From an uncultured Clostridia bacterium (GTDB taxonomy: Bacteria > Bacillota > Clostridia > Oscillospirales > Acutalibacteraceae): DNA of 21,164 nucleotides. This document shows positions 7,041 through 14,344 of the stretch, in pieces. The notes under the pieces were generated by a model. That model ran no database searches. It was not told the origin of the DNA and saw only the letters and a program-made list of their open reading frames with translations. The DNA is taken from assembly GCA_947171615.1 (NCBI GenBank), contig CAMVYG010000006.1, positions 1 through 21,164 of the forward strand, read 5' to 3'. Numbering within the stretch: position 1 is the first letter of the stretch; each line of letters opens with the position of its first letter. The translations under genes and the position numbers were made by a program.

Positions 7041-7730
7041 ATGCTGGAGCAGTTAAAGGAACAGGTCTGTCAGGCAAATTTACTCTTGCCAAAGCATCAC
7101 CTTGTGACCTTCACCTGGGGTAATGTCAGCGGCTATGACCGGGAAAGCGGTTTGATGGCCATTAAGCCCAGCGGGGTGGAGTACGAGAAGCTTACCCCGG
7201 AGGATATGGTGCTGGTAGATGTAAAAACAGGAAAGAAAGCGGAGGGAAAATGGAATCCCTCTTCCGATACCGCCACTCACTGCGAGCTGTACCGCAGTTT
7301 TGAGGGACTGGGCGGCATTGTACACACCCATAGCCGGTGGGCTACCACCTTCAGCCAGGCAGGGCGGGGGGTGCCGCCCCTTGGCACTACCCATGGGGAT
7401 TACTTTTACGGAGAGATCCCCTGTACCCGAAAAATGATGCCGGAGGAGATCGCCGGGGAATATGAGCTGGAAACGGGGCGGGTGATCGTGGAAACCTTTC
7501 AGGGAAAGAGCCCCCAGGATATTCCGGCGGTGCTGGTACACAGCCACGGCCCCTTTGCCTGGGGAACAGACGCCGAAAATGCCGTTCACAATGCCGTAGT
7601 GCTGGAGGAGCTTTGCTTTATGGCATGGCATGCTCTGCTGCTGGAGCCGCGACTTCCCCCCATGCAGCAGGAGCTTTTAGACAGGCACTATCTGCGTAAG
7701 CATGGGAAAGACGCTTACTATGGGCAGTAA
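7041..7730 (+). CDS. araD: L-ribulose-5-phosphate 4-epimerase (class II aldolase family)
   Basis: A 229-residue class II aldolase/epimerase, close in length to AraD (231). The family interconverts L-ribulose 5-phosphate and D-xylulose 5-phosphate using a zinc held by histidines. Residues matching the known enzyme are Asp76 in SSDTATH, His95 and His97 in VHTHSRWA, Asp120 in THGDYFYG and His169 in LVHSHGPFAWG, with a tyrosine pair (Tyr226-227) near the end. The start at 7041 is set by AAAGGAG (7027-7033), 7 bases upstream; the frame is open back to 6984 without a good site. No arabinose genes (araA, araB) are nearby, so the substrate could also be the L-ascorbate pathway intermediate handled by UlaF/SgbE paralogs. 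The GNAT gene overlaps its 3' end. Confidence 0.9.
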   Translation: MLEQLKEQVCQANLLLPKHHLVTFTWGNVSGYDRESGLMAIKPSGVEYEKLTPEDMVLVDVKTGKKAEGKWNPSSDTATHCELYRSFEGLGGIVHTHSRWATTFSQAGRGVPPLGTTHGDYFYGEIPCTRKMMPEEIAGEYELETGRVIVETFQGKSPQDIPAVLVHSHGPFAWGTDAENAVHNAVVLEELCFMAWHALLLEPRLPPMQQELLDRHYLRKHGKDAYYGQ

Positions 7731-8268
7731 AACGGGAAATTTGGTGCTCCGTCCAATTACAGAGCGTGAATTGACGCCTGCTTTGTTTGCCGTATTTGAC
7801 CGCTTTCAAAAGGTGGAAAAATGCTGGAGAAAGATTGGAGGAGAGTGGGTCATAAAGGACATAGCTTTTCTGGAGCAATGGGAAGAAAAGGATTACCGGG
7901 AGCTGTGCGCTTCTCTTCAAAGTACGCTGAAAAGTGGCGGAGCAGTGTGGGGCTTGTTTCTCGCGGAAAAGCTGAAGGGGTTTTGCGCCGTAAAGAGAGA
8001 GCTTCTGGGCAGGGAAAGGCAGTATGCCGATCTTTCCGAGCTTTATATTTCCGCTGACCAGCGGGGAAAAGGGTATGGCAGACTGCTCTTTCAGAAGGCG
8101 GCGGAGCTTGGACTGCGGTTTGGCGCTAAAAAGCTTTATATTTCTGCTCATTCCTCCGTGGAAAGCCAGGCCTTTTACCGAAAAATGGGATGTGTGGAAG
8201 CAGGGGAATACGATCCCCACCATGTGGCGGCCGAGCCATGCGACTGCCAGTTGGAATATGTCCTGTAA
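7720..8268 (+). CDS. GNAT family N-acetyltransferase
   Basis: A 182-residue GCN5-related acetyltransferase. The acetyl-CoA pyrophosphate loop is QRGKGYG at residues 114-120, preceded by the beta-4 strand DLSELYIS. The C-terminal part has the usual AFYRKMGC (beta-alpha) motif. The ending HHVAAEPCDCQLEYVL suggests a GNAT of the type acting on small molecules or antibiotics, but the substrate cannot be read from sequence. ATG at 7720 overlaps the end of araD by 11 bases and has a GGGAAAG site upstream. A second possible ATG at 7702 would add six residues but has no binding site. Overlap implies translational coupling to araD. Confidence 0.82.
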   Translation: MGSKTGNLVLRPITERELTPALFAVFDRFQKVEKCWRKIGGEWVIKDIAFLEQWEEKDYRELCASLQSTLKSGGAVWGLFLAEKLKGFCAVKRELLGRERQYADLSELYISADQRGKGYGRLLFQKAAELGLRFGAKKLYISAHSSVESQAFYRKMGCVEAGEYDPHHVAAEPCDCQLEYVL

Positions 8269-8299
8269 AAATTAAAATTTAGAAAAAGAAGGTATTGCA

Positions 8300-9442
8300 A
8301 TGCAGAACTATATTGGAAAAAAGTGGCTGGCGCTTTTGCTGGCTGCGGCGGTATCCGGAGCAGCCCTTGCAGGCTGTGCCAGAAAAGAGGGAAAACCTTC
8401 GTCCGCTATGTCTTCTCAGGCGGAAAACAGCATACCGGCATCTTCTCAGGAAAGCGGCGGCAGCGACAGCTCTTACAGCGCCGGGCTTACAGCAGAGGGG
8501 TATTTTCAGGGCGTGACCGCTCTGGACTATGTGACCCTGCCGGATTACAGGAATATGGAGATCCCGGAAAACATCTCCACGGTATCTCCGGCAGATGTGG
8601 AACAAGAGCTCAACGGAAGACTGGAGCAGTACGGCACCACAGAGCAGGTGACAGACCGGGCGGTGGAAAGTGACGATACAGTGAATATCGATTATGTAGG
8701 AACCATTGACGGCGTGGAGTTTCAGGGCGGAAATACCATGGGGAGCGGCGCTACCGTAACCATTGGCGTGACAAATTATATCGATGATTTTCTGGAGCAG
8801 CTGGTAGGCCATATGCCGGGAGATACCTTCGATGTGAATGTGACCTTTCCGGAAGACTACGGCGAGGAGAGCTTAAACGGCAAGGATGCGGTATTTGCCA
8901 CCACCATCAATTATATCCAGGTCACAAAAACACCGGAGCTTACCGACGCTTTTGTGGCAGAGCACTGGAAGGAAAGCGATGGCTGGTCCACAGTGGCGGA
9001 AGCAAAGCAGGGTGTGGAAGAGGAGCTGCGTGAAACGGCTGTCTCCGAATATCTCTGGCAGGAGATCCAGACTCAGGCAAAGATCTCTGAGGTCCCGGAG
9101 GTTATTGTAACTTACTATACGGAATATCTGAAAAACTATTATACGGAGCTGGCTGCGCAGAACAACACGGAGTTGGACGAGTTTTTGAGCCAGTATCTTA
9201 ATCTGGAAAGTATGGACGAGCTGCTGGAAAAGAACAAGAGTCAGCTGGAGTCCAATGCCAGGGGAAGTCTGATCCTGCAAGCCTTGTCTGAGGATATGGA
9301 CGTAAGGCCCACAGAAGAAGATCTCAAGAGATACTTTGGGGAAAACGACTACGCGGAGATCGAGACCCACTATGGACGGCCTTACCTCTGCCTGGCTGCC
9401 AGGGAAGCGCTGGCCAAGGAAAAGCTGGGAAGCAGGCAGTAA
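8300..9442 (+). CDS. FKBP/trigger-factor-like peptidyl-prolyl isomerase lipoprotein
   Basis: A 380-residue exported foldase. Residues 1-26 are a lipoprotein signal with lipobox LAGC and Cys26. Residues 27-65 are a Ser-rich linker. Residues about 125-210 are an FKBP domain (DDTVNIDYVGTIDG, GSGATVTIG, MPGDTFDVNVTFPEDYG) that should isomerise prolyl bonds. Residues about 212-340 are a long helical region resembling the C-terminal chaperone arms of trigger factor (PELTDAFVAEHW, EVPEVIVTYYTEYL). Cytosolic trigger factor also has an N-terminal ribosome-binding domain; here that is replaced by the lipid anchor, so the protein should fold secreted proteins outside the membrane, like PrsA. The RBS AGAAGG precedes ATG. 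It follows the GNAT gene by 31 bases. The ABC-F leader begins directly after the stop. Confidence 0.88.
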   Translation: MQNYIGKKWLALLLAAAVSGAALAGCARKEGKPSSAMSSQAENSIPASSQESGGSDSSYSAGLTAEGYFQGVTALDYVTLPDYRNMEIPENISTVSPADVEQELNGRLEQYGTTEQVTDRAVESDDTVNIDYVGTIDGVEFQGGNTMGSGATVTIGVTNYIDDFLEQLVGHMPGDTFDVNVTFPEDYGEESLNGKDAVFATTINYIQVTKTPELTDAFVAEHWKESDGWSTVAEAKQGVEEELRETAVSEYLWQEIQTQAKISEVPEVIVTYYTEYLKNYYTELAAQNNTELDEFLSQYLNLESMDELLEKNKSQLESNARGSLILQALSEDMDVRPTEEDLKRYFGENDYAEIETHYGRPYLCLAAREALAKEKLGSRQ

Positions 9443-9481
9443 ACGTTAGAGAGAATCGCCTTAGAAAAGGAGGTGGTACAA

Positions 9482-9562
9482 ATGGTTCTGGAAAAACAGG
9501 GTAGGTTCTATTTCAGAGTCGGTTCCGATGTGCTCCGTACAAACCTGATGGACGCGGAATAA
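9482..9562 (+). CDS. 26-residue putative leader peptide
   Basis: A short ORF starting at ATG 9482 with an excellent AAAGGAGGTG site ending 6 bases upstream, running to TAA at 9560-9562. The peptide begins MVLEKQGRFYF and ends with RTNLMDAE. It is too short for a domain and fits a regulatory leader peptide. Codons 17-21 overlap the left arm of the 11-base inverted repeat, and the last codons overlap the left arm of the competing stem, so ribosome position would decide which RNA fold forms. The position just upstream of an ABC-F ATPase is what established attenuator systems show. Confidence 0.7.
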   Translation: MVLEKQGRFYFRVGSDVLRTNLMDAE

Positions 9563-9584
9563 ACAGGCTGATCCATTGTACGGA

Positions 9585-9607
9585 GCGATTTTCGGATCGC
9601 CTTTTCC
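9585..9607 (+). terminator. Possible leader terminator hairpin
   Basis: The stem GCGAT/ATCGC with a six-base loop is followed by CTTTTCC. The short stem and broken U-run make it weak alone. The 11-base stem just upstream, followed by GATTTTC, is an alternative termination point. Confidence 0.4.
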
Positions 9608-9624
9608 TATTCCGTGTGGTCGGG

Positions 9625-9650
9625 TTTGTAAAGGAGTATAACTTTACAAA
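9625..9650 (+). promoter_or_regulatory. Hairpin enclosing a decoy Shine-Dalgarno upstream of the ABC-F start
   Basis: TTTGTAAAG (9625-9633) and CTTTACAAA (9642-9650) are perfect complements around an 8-base loop. The hairpin includes AAAGGAGTA (9630-9638), an exact duplicate of the true ribosome binding site at 9656-9664, but no start codon follows the first copy at useful spacing. This may tune ribosome loading on the ABC-F gene. Confidence 0.5.
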
Positions 9651-9670
9651 TTCACAAAGGAGTAACGGCC

Positions 9671-11293
9671 ATGATTGAAATAGGAATGAATCAAATACTA
9701 AAAAATTTCGGATTTAAGAAAGTCTTAAACGGCGCCAGCCTGGAAGTGATGACCGGGGAACGCGCCGCTATCATCGGGCGCAACGGCACGGGAAAATCCA
9801 CACTGCTGAAGCTGGTTTCCGGGGAAGAAGCACCTGATTCCGGGGAGATCAGCATCCGCAAGGGGGCAACAGTTGGATTTTTAGAACAGATCCCCCGGCT
9901 GCGGGAAAAGGGAAAAACCGTGCAGGAAGTGCTGCTGGAGCCTTTTGCGGAAACGCTGGAAGCGGAGCAGGAGCTGCGTGCTCTGGAAGCCTACATGGCT
10001 TCCCCGGCAGAGGACTATGAGGCTCTTTTGGAGAGCTACGCCTTGGTGCAGGAGCGCTATACCGCCCTGGGTGGCTATGAAATGGAGGAACGCACCGCGA
10101 AGATTATTCAGGGATTTCACCTGACAGAGCTGCTCAGTCGGGAGTACAATGTGCTCAGCGGTGGGCAGAAAACGGTGGTAAATCTGGCTGCCGCCGTGCT
10201 GCCGGAGCCGGATATCCTTTTGCTGGACGAGCCGACAAACCATCTGGATGTGAAAACATTGGAATGGTTTGAGGGCTTTCTCGCGAAATACCGGGGTACG
10301 GTGCTGATGGTTTCCCATGACCGCTGGTTTTTAGACCGGGTGGCTACCCGCACCTTCATTCTGGAAGGTGGGCAGTGTACAAGCTTTGCGGGAAATTACT
10401 CCTTCAGCGTGAAGGAGCAGGAACGCCTGATGCTGTTGGAATTTGAGCAGTACAAAAATCAGCAGAAAAAAATAGACGCCATGAAGGCGGCGATCAAGCG
10501 GTTTCATGAATGGGGTGTGCAAAGCGACAACCCCAAGTTTTTCCGAAAGCAGCATGAGCTGGAAAAGCGTCTGGAAAAGATGGAGGTGCTGGAGCGCCCA
10601 CAGCTGGAAAAGCCCAAGGTGCCCCTCCAATTCAGTGGCAGCCGTACCGGCACGGAGGTGCTGCGGCTGGAGGATGTTTCCCTGAGCTTCGGAGAGAACA
10701 CGGCGCTGCTGGAACACGCGTCCCTACTCCTTCGGGAAAAAGATAAATTGTGCCTCATGGGAGATAACGGCACGGGAAAAACTTCTCTGATTCGCGGGGT
10801 ACTGGGTGAGCTTTCCGGCCTTTCCGGAGAGATCACACTGAACCCCAGTGTACAGCTGGGGTACATTCCCCAGGAGATCCGTTTCCCGGAGGAAAAGGAT
10901 ACCGTGCTCACGGCCTTCCGCCGGGATTGTGTTCTGAGCGAGGGCCAGGCCAGAAATCTGCTGGCAAAATATTTCTTTGTGGGGGAAAGCGTATTTAAGC
11001 GGGTGACAGCCCTTTCCGGGGGAGAGAAGGTGCTTTTGAAGCTGGCAATTCTTTTGCAGCGTCAGGTAAACCTTCTCATTTTGGACGAACCTACCAACCA
11101 CATTGATATTGAAACCAGAGAGATGCTGGAGGATGCGCTTCTGGATTATACAGGTACGCTGCTTTTTATCTCTCACGACAGATATTTTGTGGAGAAGATC
11201 GCCACCCGTATCGCCGTGCTGAAAAACCGGAAAATTGAGAGCTTTGAGGGTGGCTATGCAGCATACCGTGATTTTCAGCAGCAAAAGCTGTAA
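9671..11293 (+). CDS. ABC-F family ATPase, candidate ribosome-protection protein
   Basis: A 540-residue soluble protein with two ABC ATPase domains and no membrane segments, the ABC-F layout. The first domain has Walker A GRNGTGKST (36-44), signature LSGGQ (162-166), Walker B ending DEP (to 188) and switch His216. The second has GDNGTGKT (364-371), LSGGE (448-452), Walker B ending DEP (to 474) and SHD near 501. The linker at about 243-326 is charged and helical, forming the hairpin that reaches the ribosomal P site or exit tunnel. ABC-F proteins act on ribosomes; some rescue housekeeping stalls and some displace macrolide, lincosamide, streptogramin, pleuromutilin or phenicol drugs. Sequence alone does not say which, but the leader peptide and hairpins upstream favour a drug-inducible resistance role. 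AAAGGAG sits 8 bases before ATG. Confidence 0.92.
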   Translation: MIEIGMNQILKNFGFKKVLNGASLEVMTGERAAIIGRNGTGKSTLLKLVSGEEAPDSGEISIRKGATVGFLEQIPRLREKGKTVQEVLLEPFAETLEAEQELRALEAYMASPAEDYEALLESYALVQERYTALGGYEMEERTAKIIQGFHLTELLSREYNVLSGGQKTVVNLAAAVLPEPDILLLDEPTNHLDVKTLEWFEGFLAKYRGTVLMVSHDRWFLDRVATRTFILEGGQCTSFAGNYSFSVKEQERLMLLEFEQYKNQQKKIDAMKAAIKRFHEWGVQSDNPKFFRKQHELEKRLEKMEVLERPQLEKPKVPLQFSGSRTGTEVLRLEDVSLSFGENTALLEHASLLLREKDKLCLMGDNGTGKTSLIRGVLGELSGLSGEITLNPSVQLGYIPQEIRFPEEKDTVLTAFRRDCVLSEGQARNLLAKYFFVGESVFKRVTALSGGEKVLLKLAILLQRQVNLLILDEPTNHIDIETREMLEDALLDYTGTLLFISHDRYFVEKIATRIAVLKNRKIESFEGGYAAYRDFQQQKL

Positions 11294-11344
11294 GAGACCT
11301 TTTTGATTTCACTAAATATTTCGCGCCTGGCAGCCTGGTTTCTC

Positions 11345-11373
11345 TTGTGCTTTGCCGGGCGCTCTGCTATACT
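11345..11373 (+). promoter_or_regulatory. Promoter for the GH20-asparaginase operon
   Basis: TTGTGC (11345-11350), a 17-base spacer, then TATACT (11368-11373) with an extended TGC before it. The predicted start is near 11380, about 75 bases before the GH20 start codon. Confidence 0.6.
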
Positions 11374-11455
11374 GAATGTAATACAGCGGCATGGCCATAC
11401 TGTCAAAAAGATTTACACAGTTAAAAAAGAGGCCGCCGCACTAAGGAGTTGTCGT

Positions 11456-13063
11456 ATGAATCTCATTCCAAAATGCAACGGCCCCGTCACTATGACCGGT
11501 GAGCGCTGCAAGGTATCTCTGCCTTTGTCCTATCAGGGAAACTGTGCCTGCTCGCAGCTGTTTCCGCTGAAAGCGGCGGAGTCGGCTCTGCTGCGCTTTG
11601 AAGAGAATGCGGATATCCCCGCCGAAGGGTATTCTCTCAGCGTTGAACCGGAAAAAATTGTGCTTTCCCACAGCGATGAAAGCGGCGCCTTTTATGGCCT
11701 GCAAACGCTGTTTCAGCTGCTGGAGGAGGGTGAGAATACCCTGCCCTGCGGCACGATCCAGGATGCTCCCCGCTATGGCTACCGGGGCTTTATGTTGGAC
11801 GTATGCCGTCACTTCTTCCCGGTGGAGGAGCTGAAAAAGGTACTGGATCAGATGGCACGGCTAAAGCTCAATACCTTCCATTGGCATTTAAGTGAGGATC
11901 AGGGCTTCCGCTTTGAAAGCAGGAAATTTCCAAAGCTCAATGAGATAAGCTCCTGGAGAATGGAAAACGGTCAAAAGTATGGCGGTTACTACACCCAGGA
12001 GGAAATCCGGGAGATCGTCAGTTATGCCGGTGAGCGCCGGATTCAGGTAATTCCGGAAATAGATTTACCGGGCCACACCACGGCTATCATTGCCGCCTAT
12101 CCTGAATTGAGCTGCTCCGGAGAGCCTGCGGAGGTGGTGTGTACCGCCGGGATTTTCCCCCGGATCCTTTGTGGGGGAAGTGAAAAGGTCTATGAATTTT
12201 TGTATGAGTTGTTAGATGAGGTGTGCGCTTTGTTCCCTGCTCCGTATTTTCATATCGGCGGCGATGAAGCGCCCAAAAGCGAATGGGAGAAATGCCCCCG
12301 CTGTCAGGCAGAAATGAAGAAACACGGCTTACAGAACGAAGAAGAGCTTCAGGCCCTATTTACCGCGAGACTGGCGGATCATCTTGCGAAAAACGGCAAG
12401 GCTGTGATCGGCTGGAACGAGATTTTGAATTCCGGCGCCATGCGCTCCGATGCCATTGCCCAGTATTGGACGCCCCAGGGAGCGGAAGCTTCCGCCCGGG
12501 AGGTTCCCAAGGGGAGAAAATTTATTTTCTCCAATGTGAGCTCCTTCTATTTTGACTATGATCCTGCTTTGGTGACTCTGCGCGCCACCTATGGCTATGA
12601 ACCGTCTATTGTGCCCGGGCAGGAGATTCCGGCTGCCCAGGTGATGGGGCTGGAAGCTCCTTTGTGGACAGAGTATGTGGAAACAACAGAGCGGCTGGAA
12701 GAAATGATTTTCCCCCGCATGGCGGCTTTGGCGGAAAATGCCTGGACGAAGGAAAAAGATTTTGAGGAATTTAAGGCACGCCTTCACGCCTGGGAGCCCT
12801 ACTGGAAATCGCAGAACATCAACGCTATGCCCCCGGAGGAAGCAGACTGTCACGGTGGAAATAGCGCCGAACGGGTTGCCAACGCGGTAGAGGCGCAGCT
12901 CAAACGCTGGGGAACAGATCTTTCCGGAGATGTCAATACGCTCTTTGAAGGGAAGGACCCCGCAGAGGTGCTTCATGGCTTTGTGATGGGAATGGTGTCT
13001 GATACCTACACTGCGGAGGAAAAGAAGCGTGTGGTAGAACTGCTGACGGAGCGGCTGAAATGA
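11456..13063 (+). CDS. Beta-N-acetylhexosaminidase, glycoside hydrolase family 20
   Basis: A 535-residue GH20 enzyme that removes terminal beta-linked GlcNAc or GalNAc by substrate-assisted catalysis. The N-terminal GH20b-type domain covers about 1-105. The TIM barrel (about 108-430) opens with YRGFMLDVCRHFFP, continues with NTFHWHLSEDQGFR and EIDLPGHT, and has the catalytic Asp270-Glu271 pair in HIGGDEAPK. Substrate-binding tryptophans occur in GWNEIL and LWTEYVE. A C-terminal helical tail of about 75 residues is extra. There is no signal peptide, so it should act on sugars already imported. The start at 11456 follows AAGGAG; the frame open back to 11303 would run across the promoter. Its stop overlaps the asparaginase start as ATGA, so the two are coupled. 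Confidence 0.93.
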   Translation: MNLIPKCNGPVTMTGERCKVSLPLSYQGNCACSQLFPLKAAESALLRFEENADIPAEGYSLSVEPEKIVLSHSDESGAFYGLQTLFQLLEEGENTLPCGTIQDAPRYGYRGFMLDVCRHFFPVEELKKVLDQMARLKLNTFHWHLSEDQGFRFESRKFPKLNEISSWRMENGQKYGGYYTQEEIREIVSYAGERRIQVIPEIDLPGHTTAIIAAYPELSCSGEPAEVVCTAGIFPRILCGGSEKVYEFLYELLDEVCALFPAPYFHIGGDEAPKSEWEKCPRCQAEMKKHGLQNEEELQALFTARLADHLAKNGKAVIGWNEILNSGAMRSDAIAQYWTPQGAEASAREVPKGRKFIFSNVSSFYFDYDPALVTLRATYGYEPSIVPGQEIPAAQVMGLEAPLWTEYVETTERLEEMIFPRMAALAENAWTKEKDFEEFKARLHAWEPYWKSQNINAMPPEEADCHGGNSAERVANAVEAQLKRWGTDLSGDVNTLFEGKDPAEVLHGFVMGMVSDTYTAEEKKRVVELLTERLK

Positions 13064-14037
13064 AGCGGATTTTATTGATCGCCACGGGAGGTACGATTGC
13101 CTCCCGAAATACGGAAAGTGGTCTGGCCCCAGGGCTTACCCCAGAGGAGCTTTTGCGCCATGTGCCGGATGCGGCCGCCTTTTGCCAGGTGGAAACCATG
13201 CAGCCCATCAATTTGGACAGCACCAATATCAGGCCGGAAAATTGGCTGCTGCTGGCAAAGCTCATAGAGGAAAATTACGGGGCGTATGATGGGTTCGTGA
13301 TCTGCCACGGCACGGATACCCTGGCCTATACCGCGGCGGCTCTTTCCTATTTGATCCGCCATACCAGAAAGCCCATTGTGCTCACCGGGGCTCAGAAGCC
13401 CATTGACCGGGAGGATACCGACGCCCGGCAGAATCTTCTGGACAGCCTGCGGGTAGCCTGCCACCAGGATAGCGGTGTGTGCATCGTGTTCGGCGGCCGC
13501 GTGATCGCCGGAACCAGGGCAAAAAAGACCCGCACCAAAAGCTATAACGCCTTTTCCAGCATCAATTTTCCCGATCTGGCAGAGGTCCGGGACCAGCGGG
13601 TGGTCAGGTTTATTCCCTGCACAGAGGAGGGGGAGCCGATCTTTACCCACACCCTGAATACCAACGTGGTGCTTTTGAAGCTGATCCCCGGCCTGCCCGC
13701 CAGTGTTTTCTCTGCCGCGGGAAAGCTGTGCGATGGGCTGATCATTGAAAGCTACGGCGTGGGCGGAATTCCCGATTGCTACCTTGAGGAGCTGGATTCT
13801 CTGGTACAGACGGGAAAAACCATTGTGATGGCCACCCAGGTGCCTCAGGAGGGCAGCGACCTTTCAGTTTATCAGGTAGGCCACCGTCTGAAGGAACGCT
13901 ACCAGCTGCTGGAGCCTTACGACATGACGCTGGAATCCACCGTGACAAAGCTGATGTGGGTGTTGGGACAGACTGATGATCCCCAGGAGATCCGCCGCCT
14001 GTTTTATACCCCTGTCAATTATGATTTGTTGTTTTAA
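13060..14037 (+). CDS. ansA: L-asparaginase, type I (cytosolic)
   Basis: A 325-residue L-asparaginase that hydrolyses asparagine to aspartate and ammonia. It has both threonine active-site motifs: ATGGTIAS at 8-15 with nucleophile Thr12, and HGTDT at 83-87 with Thr85 and Asp86, plus VLTGAQKP near 107. The absence of a signal peptide and the length point to the cytosolic AnsA type rather than the secreted type II enzyme. ATG overlaps the GH20 stop codon by four bases (ATGA), giving strict translational coupling, and its RBS is inside the GH20 coding end. The gene is followed by a strong terminator. Pairing with a hexosaminidase hints at use of N-glycan or cell-wall-derived material, which is inference. 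Confidence 0.94.
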   Translation: MKRILLIATGGTIASRNTESGLAPGLTPEELLRHVPDAAAFCQVETMQPINLDSTNIRPENWLLLAKLIEENYGAYDGFVICHGTDTLAYTAAALSYLIRHTRKPIVLTGAQKPIDREDTDARQNLLDSLRVACHQDSGVCIVFGGRVIAGTRAKKTRTKSYNAFSSINFPDLAEVRDQRVVRFIPCTEEGEPIFTHTLNTNVVLLKLIPGLPASVFSAAGKLCDGLIIESYGVGGIPDCYLEELDSLVQTGKTIVMATQVPQEGSDLSVYQVGHRLKERYQLLEPYDMTLESTVTKLMWVLGQTDDPQEIRRLFYTPVNYDLLF

Positions 14038-14058
14038 AGTGCGAACAGAACAAAAACC

Positions 14059-14092
14059 GCTCTCTGCAAGCTTGTGCAGAGAGCGCTTTTTT
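14059..14092. terminator. Rho-independent terminator between convergent genes
   Basis: A perfect 10-base stem GCTCTCTGCA/TGCAGAGAGC with a 6-base loop, followed by GCTTTTTT on the plus strand. On the other strand an A/U-rich flank (AAAAAC before the stem) gives a weaker second terminator for the HTH gene. Confidence 0.92.
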
Positions 14093-14297
14093 ACTGTAAC
14101 TGATCGGAAAGGCCCACAAGATAATCAAGAGAAACGTGATAGAATTGCGCAAGTTTAATTAAAGCTTCTATAGGTACCGTGATCTTTCCGGTTTCGTAAT
14201 CGGAGTAAGTGGCTTGTCCTACATGAAGATAGGCTGCTACATCGATTTGCTTCAAATCGTGATCCTCTCTTAAGTCTCGAATTCTGGGAAACTGCAT
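14091..14297 (-). CDS. Small XRE-family helix-turn-helix regulator
   Basis: A 68-residue protein made almost entirely of one Cro/CI-type DNA-binding domain. Residues about 7-61 contain the five-helix HTH_3 pattern: RIRDLREDHDLKQIDVAAYL, the recognition-helix segment QATYSDYETGK, then ALIKLAQFYHVSLDYLVGLSD. It has no sensing or dimerisation extension, which is common for small housekeeping or mobile-element-derived regulators. AGGTG lies upstream of ATG. It follows the 517-residue membrane protein gene by 47 bases on the same strand, so it may be transcribed with it. Its target is unknown. Its stop codon abuts the terminator of the asparaginase operon. Confidence 0.88.
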   Translation of the reverse strand: MQFPRIRDLREDHDLKQIDVAAYLHVGQATYSDYETGKITVPIEALIKLAQFYHVSLDYLVGLSDQLQ

Positions 14298-14344
14298 GGA
14301 ATCACCTCAAAGGTTTTTTACTGTAAAGTTTGCGCTTGCAGCGC

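Larger units (their letters stand above)
9443..9670 (+). promoter_or_regulatory. Leader with upstream ORF and alternative stem-loops (putative translation-dependent attenuator) before the ABC-F gene
   Basis: This 228-base region holds a 26-codon ORF with a strong binding site (9482-9562), a perfect 11-base inverted repeat (GCTCCGTACAA 9532-9542 with TTGTACGGAGC 9576-9586) whose left arm is inside the ORF, and a small hairpin GCGAT/ATCGC (9585-9600) followed by CTTTTCC. A competing 10-base stem (9552-9561 with 9608-9617) covers the ORF's stop codon. Downstream is a third hairpin (9625-9650). The first and competing stems cross and cannot both form in a nested fold. The arrangement matches ribosome-stalling attenuators of erm and ABC-F resistance genes. 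No promoter is evident within the region, so transcription may come from upstream or from inside the foldase gene. Confidence 0.72.

Noticed and set aside
9443..9670. T-box or metabolite riboswitch in the ABC-F leader
   Set aside because: No T-box sequence or known riboswitch core is visible, and the well-placed leader ORF explains the structure better.
11303..11455. N-terminal extension of the GH20 enzyme that resembles a signal peptide
   Set aside because: The stretch overlaps the promoter at 11345-11373, and AAGGAG precedes ATG 11456. The hydrophobic look of its first residues is a coincidence of frame.
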